From: Streptomyces bungoensis | GTDB taxonomy: Bacteria; Actinomycetota; Actinomycetes; Streptomycetales; Streptomycetaceae | Direction of reading: 5' to 3' | NCBI RefSeq assembly: GCF_001514215.1 | Contig: NZ_KQ948854.1 | Span: 281,409-345,408 of the forward strand | DNA: 64,000 nt | Shown here: piece by piece, positions 1 to 8,164 of the stretch | Layout: every line of letters begins with the position of its first letter | How positions within the stretch are numbered: position 1 is the stretch's first letter | Notes under the pieces: model-generated | What the model saw: the letters and a program-made list of their open reading frames with translations, nothing else | What the model was told of the DNA's origin: nothing | The model's database searches: none | Made by a program: the position numbers and the translations under genes

Positions 1-597
1 GTCGCCCGCGACGACCTCGAGGACGGCGGCGCCTGGCTGTACGCCGAGACCGTGCGCCAGATCCACGCCCAGACGGCCGGCCGCGAGGGCGGCCGGACGA
101 AGGTGGAGCTGCTGGCCCCCGACTTCAACGCGGTGCCCGAGCAGCTCGCCGAGGTCTTCTCCGCCCGCCCCGAGGTCTTCGCGCACAACGTCGAGACGGT
201 CCCCCGGATCTTCAAGCGGATCCGCCCCGGCTTCCGCTACGAGCGCTCCCTGAAGGTCATCACCGAGGCCCGCGACTTCGGCCTGGTCACCAAGTCGAAC
301 CTGATCCTCGGCATGGGCGAGACCCGCGACGAGGTGAGCGAGGCGCTGAGGCAGCTGCACGACGCGGGCTGCGAGCTGGTCACCATCACCCAGTACCTGC
401 GCCCCTCGGTGCGCCACCACCCCGTGGAGCGCTGGGTGAAGCCGCAGGAGTTCGTGGAGCTGAAGGAGGAGGCCGAGCAGATCGGCTTCTCCGGTGTGAT
501 GTCGGGCCCGCTGGTGCGCTCCTCGTACCGGGCCGGGCGCCTCTACCAGATGGCCGTGGAGAAGCGCGGCTCCTACGTGGCCGCCCAGGCCGTGTGA
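1..597 (+). CDS. lipA: Lipoyl synthase, C-terminal part
   Basis: This is the C-terminal 198 residues of lipoyl synthase; the frame is open from base 1 and the start lies outside the window. LipA is a radical-SAM iron-sulfur enzyme that inserts two sulfurs into octanoyl groups on lipoyl domains, completing the protein-bound cofactor of pyruvate and 2-oxoglutarate dehydrogenases. The visible part carries the family's conserved late segments: [46 protein letters not shown] and the ending [11 protein letters not shown]. The radical-SAM CxxxCxxC motif would be upstream and cannot be checked. The similarity is unmistakable over this stretch. Confidence 0.96.
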   Translation, partial: VARDDLEDGGAWLYAETVRQIHAQTAGREGGRTKVELLAPDFNAVPEQLAEVFSARPEVFAHNVETVPRIFKRIRPGFRYERSLKVITEARDFGLVTKSNLILGMGETRDEVSEALRQLHDAGCELVTITQYLRPSVRHHPVERWVKPQEFVELKEEAEQIGFSGVMSGPLVRSSYRAGRLYQMAVEKRGSYVAAQAV

Positions 598-613
598 ATT
601 CACGCACAAGCAC

Positions 614-627
614 TTACCGGCCGGTAA
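614..627. other. 14-bp perfect palindrome after lipA
   Basis: TTACCGGCCGGTAA is a perfect 14-bp palindrome beginning 17 nt after the lipA stop. It is too short and too AT-flanked to be a convincing terminator and could be a protein-binding site. Function is unassigned. Confidence 0.4.
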
Positions 628-719
628 TGGCCGAGTCGACGCGGTCCCGCCCGTCCTCGCTGATGAGGACGTGAGCCGGGGCCGCGTCGGCGTGTCCGGA
701 CGCCACATCAAGGCTTCAT

Positions 720-745
720 GGGCGTTTGACCGGTCGGTCACGCCC
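720..745 (+). promoter_or_regulatory. Palindromic operator-like site overlapping a promoter-like hexamer
   Basis: TGACCG-GT-CGGTCA (727-740) is flanked by GGGCG and CGCCC, giving an extended dyad. A TTGACC hexamer (726-731) in the dyad resembles a -35 element, and TAACAC (749-754) lies 17 nt downstream. The site is 67 to 92 nt before the small gene at 812. A repressor bound here would cover the promoter; that role is inference. Confidence 0.4.
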
Positions 746-811
746 TGGTAACACCGAACAGTGACTCTGGTATCACACCCCGTGCAACCGATCCGAGGGG
801 GGACCTCGATC

Positions 812-1009
812 ATGCAAGCCGCACCCGTGCGCGCCACCGCCATCCCGTCCTTCGCCGACGCGCTCCGCGCCGTCGAGTCCGTGCTGATGAGCGGCGGCCA
901 GCGCACCGCCCGCCGCAACGCCTGGAACTCCGTCCTGGAGGACCGCCGCCGCGCCAAGGACCGCGTCGAGGCGCTGCGCGTCCTCGAGCAGGCCGCCACC
1001 CGCCCCTGA
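812..1009 (+). CDS. Small conserved actinomycete protein, 65 aa
   Basis: This small basic protein of unknown function lies between lipA and the DUF4191 gene. The ATG at 812 is preferred over an in-frame upstream ATG at 761, because GAGGGGGGACC lies just before it and the upstream codons look non-coding. The sequence is a single probable amphipathic helical protein: FADALRAVESVLMSG, then a strongly charged RRRAKDRVEALRVLEQAA segment, with no signal peptide or membrane span. I recall similar short proteins beside lipA in other streptomycetes, which supports it being real. No domain is recognised and no function is proposed. Confidence 0.7.
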   Translation: MQAAPVRATAIPSFADALRAVESVLMSGGQRTARRNAWNSVLEDRRRAKDRVEALRVLEQAATRP

Positions 1010-1074
1010 GCCCCGGACCCTCCCGCCGGGCACTGCCGTCGTCGCCGCTCCCGGGGCCACGTAGACTTCGTGGC

Positions 1075-1773
1075 ATGGCGAGGAAGGAAACCGCGGCGGA
1101 CGCCGCGAACGCAGGGCGACTGAAACAGATCGCCCTCACGTACAAGATGACCCGCAAGGCCGACACGAAGATCGGTCTTGTACTCGCGGCCGTCGGCATC
1201 GGCATCCTCGTTGTCTTCCTCGCGATCGGCTTTGCGATCGGCCACCCGGTCTATCTGGGCATCCTGGGCCTGTTCCTGGGCCTCCTCGCGACGGCGATCG
1301 TGTTCGGCCGCCGGGCCGAGCGGGCCGCCTTCGGCCAGATGGAGGGCCAGCCGGGAGCCGCAGCGGCCGTGCTGGACAACATCGGCCGGGGCTGGACGAC
1401 GACGCCGGCGGTGGCGATGAACCGCAGCCAGGACGTGGTGCACCGGGCGGTCGGCAAGGCCGGCATCGTGCTGGTCGCCGAGGGCAACCCGAACCGGGTG
1501 AAGAGCCTGCTGGCCGCCGAGAAGAAGAAGATGAACCGCATCGTGGCGGACGTGCCGGTGCACGACGTGATCGTCGGCAACGGCGAGGGCCAGGTCGAGC
1601 TGAAGAAGCTGCGCACGACCCTGCTGAAGTTCCCGCGGGTGCTGACCGGCCCGCAGGTCACCGCGACCAACGACCGGCTGCGCGCCCTGGGCGACCTGAT
1701 GACCAACATGCCGCTGCCCAAGGGGCCCATGCCGAAGGGCATGAAGCTGCCGAAGGGTGGCCGGGGCCGCTGA
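1075..1773 (+). CDS. DUF4191 integral membrane protein
   Basis: This is a 232-residue protein of the actinobacterial DUF4191 family (function unknown). The N-terminus is basic and soluble. Two hydrophobic spans follow at about residues 38-60 and 62-80 (IGLVLAAVGIGILVVFLAIG, then YLGILGLFLGLLATAIVFG). A long cytoplasmic domain continues with GNPNRVKSLLAAEKKKMNRI, and the tail is rich in Pro, Gly, Lys and Met. It stands alone, 65 nt after the small upstream gene, and is followed by a very strong 18-bp hairpin. Family assignment is by overall pattern; the lipA-DUF4191-RDD-glnA order is what I know from other streptomycetes. Confidence 0.88.
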   Translation: MARKETAADAANAGRLKQIALTYKMTRKADTKIGLVLAAVGIGILVVFLAIGFAIGHPVYLGILGLFLGLLATAIVFGRRAERAAFGQMEGQPGAAAAVLDNIGRGWTTTPAVAMNRSQDVVHRAVGKAGIVLVAEGNPNRVKSLLAAEKKKMNRIVADVPVHDVIVGNGEGQVELKKLRTTLLKFPRVLTGPQVTATNDRLRALGDLMTNMPLPKGPMPKGMKLPKGGRGR

Positions 1774-1806
1774 CCCCGCCGCGCGTCGCGCACCTCCCGC
1801 GCACAT

Positions 1807-1846
1807 CGAGAGGGGGCGCCCGGATCATTCCGGGCGCCCCCTCTCG
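1807..1846. terminator. Bidirectional terminator
   Basis: A perfect 18-bp stem (1807-1824 with 1829-1846) has a 4-nt loop. It lies between the convergent ends of the DUF4191 gene (stop 1773) and the RDD gene (stop 1854), so it can serve both strands. Confidence 0.85.
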
Positions 1847-1853
1847 TCGCGTA

Positions 1854-2321
1854 CTAGATGCGCACTTCCACGGTCCGGGCGAAGCGGTCGTGCAGCCCGC
1901 GGCCGTCCCGGTCCCAGATCAGCGCGGGGATCGCCAGGCACAGCAGCAGCGTGCGCAGCAGGGAGCGCAGCGGGCTGACGGTGCCGGTCTCCAGCGCCAC
2001 GACCCGCAGGCCGAACAGGCGCTTGCCCGGGGTGAAGCCGACCGTGCCGACCGTCAGGGCGCTCATCACGAAGAAGACGAGCAGGGCCCAGTTGCTGGTG
2101 GCGGGGCTGTAGCCGTCGGTGATCAGGCCGTATGCGATCAGCACGCACAGTCCCCAGTCCACGGCCAGTGCCCCGAGCCGCCTGCCGGGCCGGGCGATCG
2201 AGTTCGGCCCGTCCTCGGGCAGACCGAGCTGCTCGCCCCGGTATCCGAAGTCGGCACCGGATTCCTCCATGGCCGCGCGCGGCCCGGACAGCCACGATCC
2301 CATTGCTTGCCTGTTGTCCAC
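1854..2321 (-). CDS. RDD-family membrane protein
   Basis: An RDD-domain membrane protein of 155 residues from the GTG at 2321. An ATG at 2303 is the alternative start; neither has a strong ribosome site. RDD proteins are small polytopic proteins of mostly unknown transport-related function. The diagnostic features are [17 protein letters not shown] (the Arg-Asp signature of the first helix), a second helix [18 protein letters not shown], the motif [12 protein letters not shown], and a third helix region ending [12 protein letters not shown]. It is divergent from glnA and its upstream region overlaps the GlnR boxes. A glnA-linked RDD gene is a usual Streptomyces arrangement, but a nitrogen role is not shown. 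Confidence 0.88.
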   Translation of the reverse strand: MDNRQAMGSWLSGPRAAMEESGADFGYRGEQLGLPEDGPNSIARPGRRLGALAVDWGLCVLIAYGLITDGYSPATSNWALLVFFVMSALTVGTVGFTPGKRLFGLRVVALETGTVSPLRSLLRTLLLCLAIPALIWDRDGRGLHDRFARTVEVRI

Positions 2322-2395
2322 GCGTCCACGGTACTGCGCCCGGATTCGGGCGGGGCGCCCAGGGGTGCGCGGGGCTACCGTGGAACCGTGGCTGG

Positions 2396-2433
2396 TTAAC
2401 ACCTGCGAAACAATCGGGTCACGCCCGAGAAAT
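2396..2433 (+). promoter_or_regulatory. Double GlnR box upstream of glnA
   Basis: Two sites fit the GlnR pattern GTnAC-n6-GAAAC. The first is TTAAC-n6-GAAAC (2396-2411) and the second is GTCAC-n6-GAAAT (2418-2433). Their starts are exactly 22 nt apart, the spacing known for GlnR dimer pairs. They sit about 97-134 nt before the glnA start, so GlnR control of glnA is well supported by sequence. Confidence 0.85.
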
Positions 2434-2529
2434 CACCCGTCCCTAGGGTCGAGGGCAGCGTGTGCCACCGCACTGGCCGCACGAACGATCTACCACCCCG
2501 GCGGCACGGTCGGGAGTAGGAGGAGCTGG

Positions 2530-3939
2530 ATGTTCCAGAACGCCGACGAGGCCAAGAAGTTCATCGCGGACGAGGACGTCAAGTTCGTCGACGTCCGGTT
2601 CTGCGACCTGCCGGGCGTCATGCAGCACTTCACGTTGCCCGCCGAGGCGTTCGACCCCGACGACGAGCAGGCCTTCGACGGGTCGTCGATCCGCGGTTTC
2701 CAGGCCATCCACGAGTCGGACATGGCCCTGCGTCCCGACCTGTCCACCGCGCGCATCGACCCGTTCCGCCGGGACAAGACGCTCAACATCAACTTCTTCA
2801 TCCACGACCCGATCACGGGCGAGCAGTACTCCCGTGACCCGCGGAACGTGGCGAAGAAGGCCGAGGCCTACCTCGCCTCCACGGGCATCGCCGACACGGC
2901 GTACTTCGGCCCGGAGGCGGAGTTCTACGTCTTCGACTCCGTGCGCTTCGCCACCAGCGCGAACGAGTCCTTCTACCACATCGACTCCGAGGCCGGCGCC
3001 TGGAACACCGGTGCGCTGGAGGACAACCGCGGTTACAAGGTCCGCTACAAGGGCGGCTACTTCCCGGTCCCGCCGGTCGACCACTTCGCCGACCTGCGCG
3101 CCGAGATCTCCCTGGAGCTGGAGCGGTCCGGCCTGAAGGTCGAGCGCCAGCACCACGAGGTGGGCACCGCCGGCCAGGCCGAGATCAACTACAAGTTCAA
3201 CACGCTGCTCGCCGCCGCGGACGACCTCCAGCTCTTCAAGTACATCGTGAAGAACGTGGCCTGGAAGAACGGCAAGACGGCGACCTTCATGCCGAAGCCG
3301 ATCTTCGGCGACAACGGCTCGGGCATGCACGTGCACCAGTCGCTGTGGAGCAACGGCGACCCGCTGTTCTACGACGAGGCCGGTTACGCGGGCCTGTCGG
3401 ACACCGCCCGCTACTACATCGGCGGCATCCTCAAGCACGCCCCGTCGCTGCTGGCCTTCACCAACCCGACGGTGAACTCGTACCACCGCCTGGTCCCGGG
3501 CTTCGAGGCGCCGATCAACCTGGTGTACTCGCAGCGCAACCGCTCGGCGGCCATGCGCATCCCGATCACCGGCTCCAACCCGAAGGCCAAGCGCGTCGAG
3601 TTCCGCGCGCCCGACTCCTCCGGCAACCCGTACCTGGCCTTCTCGGCCCTGCTGCTGGCGGGCCTGGACGGCATCAAGAACAAGATCGAGCCGGCCGAGC
3701 CGATCGACAAGGACCTCTACGAGCTGGCTCCCGAGGAGCACGCGAACGTGGCCCAGGTCCCGACCTCCCTCGGCGCCGTCCTCGACCGCCTCGAGGCCGA
3801 CCACGAGTTCCTCCTCCAGGGCGACGTCTTCACGCCGGACCTGATCGAGACGTGGATCGACTACAAGCGCACGAACGAGATCGCGCCGCTGCAGCTGCGT
3901 CCGCACCCGCACGAGTTCGAGCTCTACTTCGACGTGTGA
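2530..3939 (+). CDS. glnA: Glutamine synthetase, type I (adenylylatable)
   Basis: Type I glutamine synthetase of 469 residues. It makes glutamine from glutamate, ammonia and ATP as a cytoplasmic dodecamer and is the main ammonia-assimilating enzyme. The ATG at 2530 follows TAGGAGGAGCTGG, an excellent ribosome site, which excludes the longer open frame upstream. Visible signatures: FDGSSIRGF near the N-terminus, [10 protein letters not shown], the ATP-binding [16 protein letters not shown] and the glutamate-contacting [11 protein letters not shown]. The tyrosine in [11 protein letters not shown] is residue 397, the adenylylation site, so the enzyme can be switched by GlnE, encoded at 38178-41195. 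It is transcribed from a region with two GlnR boxes and ends at a strong hairpin. Confidence 0.98.
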   Translation: MFQNADEAKKFIADEDVKFVDVRFCDLPGVMQHFTLPAEAFDPDDEQAFDGSSIRGFQAIHESDMALRPDLSTARIDPFRRDKTLNINFFIHDPITGEQYSRDPRNVAKKAEAYLASTGIADTAYFGPEAEFYVFDSVRFATSANESFYHIDSEAGAWNTGALEDNRGYKVRYKGGYFPVPPVDHFADLRAEISLELERSGLKVERQHHEVGTAGQAEINYKFNTLLAAADDLQLFKYIVKNVAWKNGKTATFMPKPIFGDNGSGMHVHQSLWSNGDPLFYDEAGYAGLSDTARYYIGGILKHAPSLLAFTNPTVNSYHRLVPGFEAPINLVYSQRNRSAAMRIPITGSNPKAKRVEFRAPDSSGNPYLAFSALLLAGLDGIKNKIEPAEPIDKDLYELAPEEHANVAQVPTSLGAVLDRLEADHEFLLQGDVFTPDLIETWIDYKRTNEIAPLQLRPHPHEFELYFDV

Positions 3940-3957
3940 TCGGACCCGCACCACGCT

Positions 3958-3995
3958 GAGGGCCGCCCCCCGGATCGCTCCGCGGGGCGGCCCTC
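3958..3995 (+). terminator. glnA terminator
   Basis: A 12-bp perfect stem (3958-3969 with 3984-3995) and 14-nt loop begins 19 nt after the glnA stop. The next gene on the minus strand ends at 4021, so the hairpin can act in both directions. Confidence 0.8.
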
Positions 3996-4020
3996 GGCCG
4001 TGTTCCGTCGCCGGCCGTCG

Positions 4021-4254
4021 TCAGGGGACGACGACCACGACGACGGGGGTGTTGTTGAAGTAGTTGCGGTGGAAGAAGTCGCCTCGGTCGAAGCAGTTGC
4101 CCCACCAGTCGTTGTAGTAGCACCCGCCGTGGGTGGAGAGCTGGGTCGGGGTCGCTGCCGACGCGGTACCCGCGGTACCGATCGCGGCCCCACCGGCCAT
4201 CAGCACGCCGATGGCGGACAGAGTGGCGAGTCGCCTCGCGCTCCGTGCTTTCAT
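4021..4254 (-). CDS. Small secreted protein with a valine tail
   Basis: A 77-residue secreted protein of unknown function. The ATG at 4254 is chosen because GGAAGGAAGGTGG precedes it; an open frame extends upstream without support. The N-terminus is a classical signal peptide (MKARSARRLATLSAIG..., ending TASAA). The mature chain is only about 45 residues. It contains two cysteines (GGCYYNDWWGNCFDRG), which could form one disulfide, is rich in Asn, Tyr, Phe and Trp, and ends in six consecutive valines before a proline. It stands alone between two convergent hairpin-bounded regions. I do not recognise a family. Confidence 0.75.
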   Translation of the reverse strand: MKARSARRLATLSAIGVLMAGGAAIGTAGTASAATPTQLSTHGGCYYNDWWGNCFDRGDFFHRNYFNNTPVVVVVVP

Positions 4255-4532
4255 GGATCCACCTTCCTTCCACCCTCGTGCGGCTTTCCCTGGCACGAGA
4301 CGGATGGCCCGCGGCACTCGGAGTGACGAGTCAGGCGCGGTCGTAGGCTGTGCCGCACGAGTCATGAGATGCAGGGGCGGACTTCAGGGCACCCCTCGGT
4401 GCGGCTCTCACCTTCAAATGCTAGCCGTCCGCCGTCCGGGCGGCATCCGGGGCAACCTTTCGCGCTTCCCAGGCTTCCTATTCTCGGGGGATCATCCTCC
4501 TGGCCCTGCCCCACGAGAGAGGTTGCACGGGG

Positions 4533-4790
4533 ATGACTGAACAGGACGACTGGCAGCGCGAGTTCGATCACCGGTGGGCGAACTCGGCCGAGCACAAGGA
4601 GCCCTCCGCGCGGGCCCGGATGCTCGCCGCCCGCTGGCGGGAGAACCCCCCGGACCCGGCCCCGTTCCGTGCCGACCCCGACCCGGCGACGCCCCGCCGC
4701 TCCTCCTGGGTGTCGACGGCCGTGGTCCTCGGCTGTGTGGCCGCGGTGATAGTCCTGCTCGGGTACGCGCAGATGCGCTCGCCCTACTAG
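4533..4790 (+). CDS. Small single-pass membrane protein
   Basis: An 85-residue protein with a highly charged N-terminal half (MTEQDDWQREFDHRWANSAE, then a helical segment ending MLAARWRENPPDP), a proline-rich linker, and one C-terminal transmembrane helix (WVSTAVVLGCVAAVIVLLGY). No signal peptide is present, so the N-terminus is probably cytoplasmic. GAGAGG lies 15 nt before the ATG. It precedes the HtpX-like peptidase by 120 nt and could be cotranscribed. Function unknown; the composition and codon use are those of a real streptomycete gene. Confidence 0.75.
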   Translation: MTEQDDWQREFDHRWANSAEHKEPSARARMLAARWRENPPDPAPFRADPDPATPRRSSWVSTAVVLGCVAAVIVLLGYAQMRSPY

Positions 4791-4910
4791 GCGGTGCCCG
4801 GATCCGGGGGAAGGCTTTGCTGCTCCTAGGGGTACGGGCGGCCTCACGATGGGGTCCGGCAGGTGCACACTGGACAGCGGGACGAGTGCCTGACTGCGGG
4901 GTGATGCAAG

Positions 4911-5828
4911 ATGCAGAGCCGCTTCCGGAGCGACCGGCGGCTGACCGTGCGAATGACGGTCACGATGTTCCTGCTCGGGCTGCTGTACGTCGGCTTCGTG
5001 GCCGCGTTGATCGTGCTGCTCAAGTCCTGGCTGCTGGTCGTCGTGCTGGTCGGGGCGATGTTCGTGGCCCAGTTCTGGTTCTCCGACCGGATCGCGATGT
5101 TCGCCATGCACGGGCGGGTCGTGGAGCGCGAGGAGTATCCCGAGCTGCACGCGGTGGTCGACCGGCTGTGCGGACTCGCCGACATGCCCAAGCCGGTGGT
5201 CGCCGTGTCCAACATGGACATGCCGAACGCGTTCGCGACCGGGCGCAACGCCGACCACGCCGTGGTCTGCGTGACCACGGGGCTGCTGCGGCGGCTGGAG
5301 CCGGCCGAGCTGGAGGGCGTGCTCGCGCACGAGCTGTCGCACGTGGCGCACAAGGACGTCGCCGTGATCACGATCGCGTCGTTCCTCGGCGTGATCGCGG
5401 GCCTGATCGTGCGGTTCGCCTTCTACTCCCAGGTCTTCGGCGGTCGCCGGGACCAGAACACCGCGGCCGTCTTCGCCGCCGTGATGGGGGTCTCCGCGGC
5501 CGTGTACGCGATCAGCTTCCTGCTGATCCGGGCGCTGTCCCGGTACCGGGAGCTGGCGGCCGACCGGGCGGCCGCGCTCCTCACCGGCCGGCCCTCGGCG
5601 TTGGCCTCCGCGCTCACCAAGGTCTCCGGGGACATCGCCCGGATCCCGACCAAGGACCTGCGCACGGCCCAGGCCTTCAACGCCTTCTACTTCACCCCGG
5701 CGACCGGCAAGGAGCCGGGTATCGAGCGGTTCTTCTCCACCCACCCGTCCCTGGAGCAGCGGCTCACGCAGCTCGGCCGGATCTCGGCGGAGCTGGGCGA
5801 GGCGGCGACGCCCGGGAAGGCGGGCTGA
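4911..5828 (+). CDS. htpX: M48 family membrane zinc metallopeptidase, HtpX-like
   Basis: A 305-residue membrane-bound M48 peptidase of the HtpX type, which degrades damaged membrane proteins. Two N-terminal hydrophobic helices (about residues 18-55) are followed by the catalytic domain facing the cytoplasm. The zinc motif is LAHELSHVAHKD (HExxH near residue 140). The third ligand glutamate is in RYRELAADRAAA, after two more membrane segments. The C-terminal THPSLEQRLTQL is typical. It is followed 2 nt later by pspAB, a pairing seen in actinobacteria that suggests a role in envelope stress. Confidence 0.93.
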   Translation: MQSRFRSDRRLTVRMTVTMFLLGLLYVGFVAALIVLLKSWLLVVVLVGAMFVAQFWFSDRIAMFAMHGRVVEREEYPELHAVVDRLCGLADMPKPVVAVSNMDMPNAFATGRNADHAVVCVTTGLLRRLEPAELEGVLAHELSHVAHKDVAVITIASFLGVIAGLIVRFAFYSQVFGGRRDQNTAAVFAAVMGVSAAVYAISFLLIRALSRYRELAADRAAALLTGRPSALASALTKVSGDIARIPTKDLRTAQAFNAFYFTPATGKEPGIERFFSTHPSLEQRLTQLGRISAELGEAATPGKAG

Positions 5829-5830
5829 GC

Positions 5831-6415
5831 ATGGGGCTGCTGGACATCCTGCTCGGCCGTACGAAGCCCGTCGCGCCCGATCTCGACCAGCTGTTCGCGC
5901 TGCCCTCGGCGGCCCTGACCCTGGAGGTGGCGGCCGGGTTCCGGCCGAGCGGGGTGGGGGAGGTGTGCTTCGCGACGGTCGAGGGCGCGGCGTTCGAGCA
6001 GACCCACCGGGAGGTCCAGGCGCTGCTCGACGCGGACGCCGACCGCACCGGCCCGCCGGTGGAGCTCCGCCAGGACGACTACGGCTACTCGTGGCTGGTC
6101 TCCCGGCGCACCCCCGGCCAGTTGCCCGAGCTGGTCAACGACCTGCACGCGGTCAACAGCTCCCTGGAGGCCAACGGCTTCGGCCCCCAGCTGCTGTGCT
6201 CGCTGGCGGCGTTCACCGACGACCGGGACCGGCGCCTGGCCCTCGTGTACCTGTACAAGCGCGGTTCGTTCTATCCCTTCGCCCCGCTGCCCGGCGCCGG
6301 TGAGCGCCGGGACAGCGCACTGGAGCTGCAGGTGAAGTCGGTCCTCGGCAGCGACCTCAGGATCGAGCAGGACCTGGGCCGCTGGTTCCCGGTGTGGGGC
6401 GCCCCCGGCCTGTGA
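5831..6415 (+). CDS. pspAB: PspA-associated protein PspAB
   Basis: A 194-residue cytoplasmic protein that I recognise as the PspAB family named in actinobacterial genomes for its association with phage-shock PspA. It has no catalytic motif that I can identify. Characteristic segments are MGLLDILLGRTKP at the start, DDYGYSWLVSRR and LVNDLHAVNSSLEANGFG in the middle, and LALVYLYKRGSFYPFAP towards the end. The ATG at 5831 follows the htpX stop by 2 nt, so the two genes are almost certainly cotranscribed and translationally coupled. Function beyond envelope-stress association is not established here. Confidence 0.85.
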   Translation: MGLLDILLGRTKPVAPDLDQLFALPSAALTLEVAAGFRPSGVGEVCFATVEGAAFEQTHREVQALLDADADRTGPPVELRQDDYGYSWLVSRRTPGQLPELVNDLHAVNSSLEANGFGPQLLCSLAAFTDDRDRRLALVYLYKRGSFYPFAPLPGAGERRDSALELQVKSVLGSDLRIEQDLGRWFPVWGAPGL

Positions 6416-6431
6416 CCGGGGACGCCTTCGC

Positions 6432-6707
6432 TCACCTGCTCTTCTCGCGCTCCTGCCGCCGGGCCTCGAAGGGGTGCTCCCGGCGGTACCGGCGCTCCCA
6501 CCTGGCCTGGCGGTCCCGGCGCTCGCGGTACGCCCGGTAGGTCTCGGGCGGTGCCCCGCCACCGGCCGGGGGCGGCGGTGTGCCGGGCGAGCCCCGGCCG
6601 TAGGTCAGGTACAGGTACAACAGCGCACCGGCGGCGAGCCACCAGGTGTGGTTTCCGATGCCGAGGATCACCAGGACGACGGTCCCGGCGACGACGATGC
6701 CACGCAT
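6432..6707 (-). CDS. Small membrane protein with charged tail
   Basis: A 91-residue protein. It starts at the ATG at 6707, with GGAGG just upstream, and has two hydrophobic stretches (about residues 1-18 and 23-37: MRGIVVAGTVVLVILGIG and WWLAAGALLYLYLTYG). A Pro/Gly-rich linker is followed by a C-terminus packed with Arg and Glu (RERRDRQARWERRYRRE). The topology suggests a membrane anchor with a long basic helix in the cytoplasm. It is convergent with pspAB, 16 nt apart. I recognise no family. Confidence 0.72.
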   Translation of the reverse strand: MRGIVVAGTVVLVILGIGNHTWWLAAGALLYLYLTYGRGSPGTPPPPAGGGAPPETYRAYRERRDRQARWERRYRREHPFEARRQEREKSR

Positions 6708-6833
6708 GACGGACCTCCGTGGGGTGAGGGGGGCGGGAGTGGACGGTTCGGCTACGCGCCGTGCATCCAGCGTAGGGATGCGGTCACTGCGGGTGCACCC
6801 CGTTTTCCGCGTGCGCGGGGCCGCCGGACACGG

Positions 6834-6867
6834 CGAAGGGCCCTCACCGCCGGGCGAGGGCCCTTCG
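6834..6867. repeat. Hairpin next to a gene remnant
   Basis: A perfect 12-bp inverted repeat, CGAAGGGCCCTC (6834-6845) with GAGGGCCCTTCG (6856-6867), has a 10-nt loop. It is terminator-like but follows no intact gene on either strand. Instead it abuts the truncated coding remnant at 6874, so it may mark an old rearrangement junction. Confidence 0.6.
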
Positions 6868-6873
6868 CGGCCT

Positions 6874-7101
6874 GGCAGCAGCGGGAACGTGGGCCCGGCG
6901 GTGCGGTGGAACGGCCGGGTGGTGGGCGGCTGGGCGCAGCGCGCGGACGGGGAGATCGTGCGGCGGACACCCGACGGGGGCGTACGGCGTGAGGCCGGGG
7001 CGGCGGTGGCGGCCGAGGCGGCGCGGTTGCGGGGGTGGCTGGGGGCGACCCGGGTGACCCCCCGCTTCCGGACGCCGCTGGGGCGGGACCTGTCCGCGTA
7101 A
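6874..7101 (+). pseudogene. C-terminal remnant of a winged-helix DNA-binding (HTH_42/YcaQ-type) protein
   Basis: About 75 codons ending at 7101 match the usual C-terminus of the actinobacterial winged-helix DNA-binding protein family (PF06224, YcaQ-like, normally about 350-400 residues). The segments GNVGPAVRWNGRVVGGWAQR, AAEAARLRGWLG and RVTPRFRTPLGRDL fit its last exposed strands. No start codon with a ribosome site, and none of the rest of the domain, is present upstream; an open frame continues to 6646 but its codons are unlike the family and overlap the minus-strand gene. I interpret it as a decayed leftover after deletion. The family match is from memory. Confidence 0.65.
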
Positions 7102-7141
7102 GGGCGGGTGCCGGGCGCCGCGGGGCGACCCGGCACCGTGC

Positions 7142-7456
7142 TCAGCGGCTGTAGCGCATCAACGCCCGGACCATGTGGCACGTCGTGTCCGACGGCGGGT
7201 GCACGCCGATCCGCTCCGCCGTGCTGCGGATCGCCTCGTTGTGGGCCTGGTTCGGCAGGTAGACGCCCGAGTCCAGCAGGGCGATGGCGAGGCGCATGGC
7301 CTTCAGACGGCGGTTGTGGGTGACGTACCACTCGCGCGGCCGCCCGGCCGGCAGCGGACGCTTCACCGCGGGGGTGTAGGGCGAGTCGAGCAGGACGGAT
7401 CGCTGGGCGGTGGACTGGGTGGGCAACGGCTTGGCCGTCAGGGCGGCAGCGGGCAC
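7142..7456 (-). CDS. Conserved streptomycete protein of unknown function, 104 aa
   Basis: A 104-residue soluble basic protein. I place the start at the GTG at 7456, because AGGAGG lies 6 nt upstream; the in-frame ATG at 7462 touches that Shine-Dalgarno directly and the longer frame has none. The body contains SVLLDSPYTPAVKRPLPAG, REWYVTHNRRLKAMRLAIALLDSG and a helical C-terminus (HPPSDTTCHMVRALMRYSR). No signal peptide or membrane helix is present. It is a lone minus-strand gene, convergent with the HTH_42 remnant. Function unknown. Confidence 0.75.
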   Translation of the reverse strand: MPAAALTAKPLPTQSTAQRSVLLDSPYTPAVKRPLPAGRPREWYVTHNRRLKAMRLAIALLDSGVYLPNQAHNEAIRSTAERIGVHPPSDTTCHMVRALMRYSR

Positions 7457-7677
7457 GGGCATCCTCCTGTCGCGGTCAGGGCGGCCTCCGGGACTCCGGC
7501 GGCTTCCCTCGAACACTGTGTCAATTCTACCGCCCGGCACTGACATTCAGCGGAGCGCACAGGCAGGCCAATTCCCTGATGGAGCAGCTGTTTTGCCGTC
7601 ATGTCACCCCTGAGCACAGAGCGATCCAGGGGACGGCAGTAATTCGAACAGAGTCGGTGCCGAGTAGCGTGTGCCCC

Positions 7678-8046
7678 ATGGAAATCTGGATCAACCCGGC
7701 CTGCTCCAAGTGCCGCAGCGCGATCAGCGTCCTCGATGCCGAGGGTGCCGAGTACACCGTCCGCCGTTACCTGGAGGACGTACCCGGCGAGGAGGAGATC
7801 AGGGCCGTACTGGAGCGGCTCGGGCTCGAGCCGTGGGACATCACGCGCACCCAGGAGGAGGCCGCCCGGGAACTGGGCCTGAAGGAGTGGGCGCGGGACG
7901 CGTCCACGCGGGACCGGTGGATCACCGCGCTCGCCGAGCACCCCAAGCTGATCCAGCGGCCGATCATCACCGCCGACGACGGCACGGCCCTGGTGGCGCG
8001 CACCGAGGACGCCGTGCAGGAGGCGCTCTCCCGGAGCAAGGGCTGA
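7678..8046 (+). CDS. ArsC/Spx-family thioredoxin-fold protein (arsenate reductase-like)
   Basis: A 122-residue thioredoxin-fold protein of the ArsC/Spx/YffB family. The active-site cysteines are C9 and C12 (NPACSKCRSA). The typical TRTQEEAARELGL and IQRPIITADDG segments follow, the latter holding the Arg-Pro of the family. Canonical glutaredoxin-linked arsenate reductases use a single N-terminal cysteine and three arginines, so a general redox role is as likely as arsenate reduction. No other arsenic gene is nearby. It stands alone after a 221-nt gap. Confidence 0.85.
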   Translation: MEIWINPACSKCRSAISVLDAEGAEYTVRRYLEDVPGEEEIRAVLERLGLEPWDITRTQEEAARELGLKEWARDASTRDRWITALAEHPKLIQRPIITADDGTALVARTEDAVQEALSRSKG

Positions 8047-8164
8047 CGGCCCCAACAGGCCTGTGACGCAGGTAACTTCACTGACTCCTGTCAACCGCTG
8101 AGTAGCCTCGTTCGGTATCTCGTACATAGCGGCGTACGCTCCCCTACCTCTTCAGGAGGCGCGC

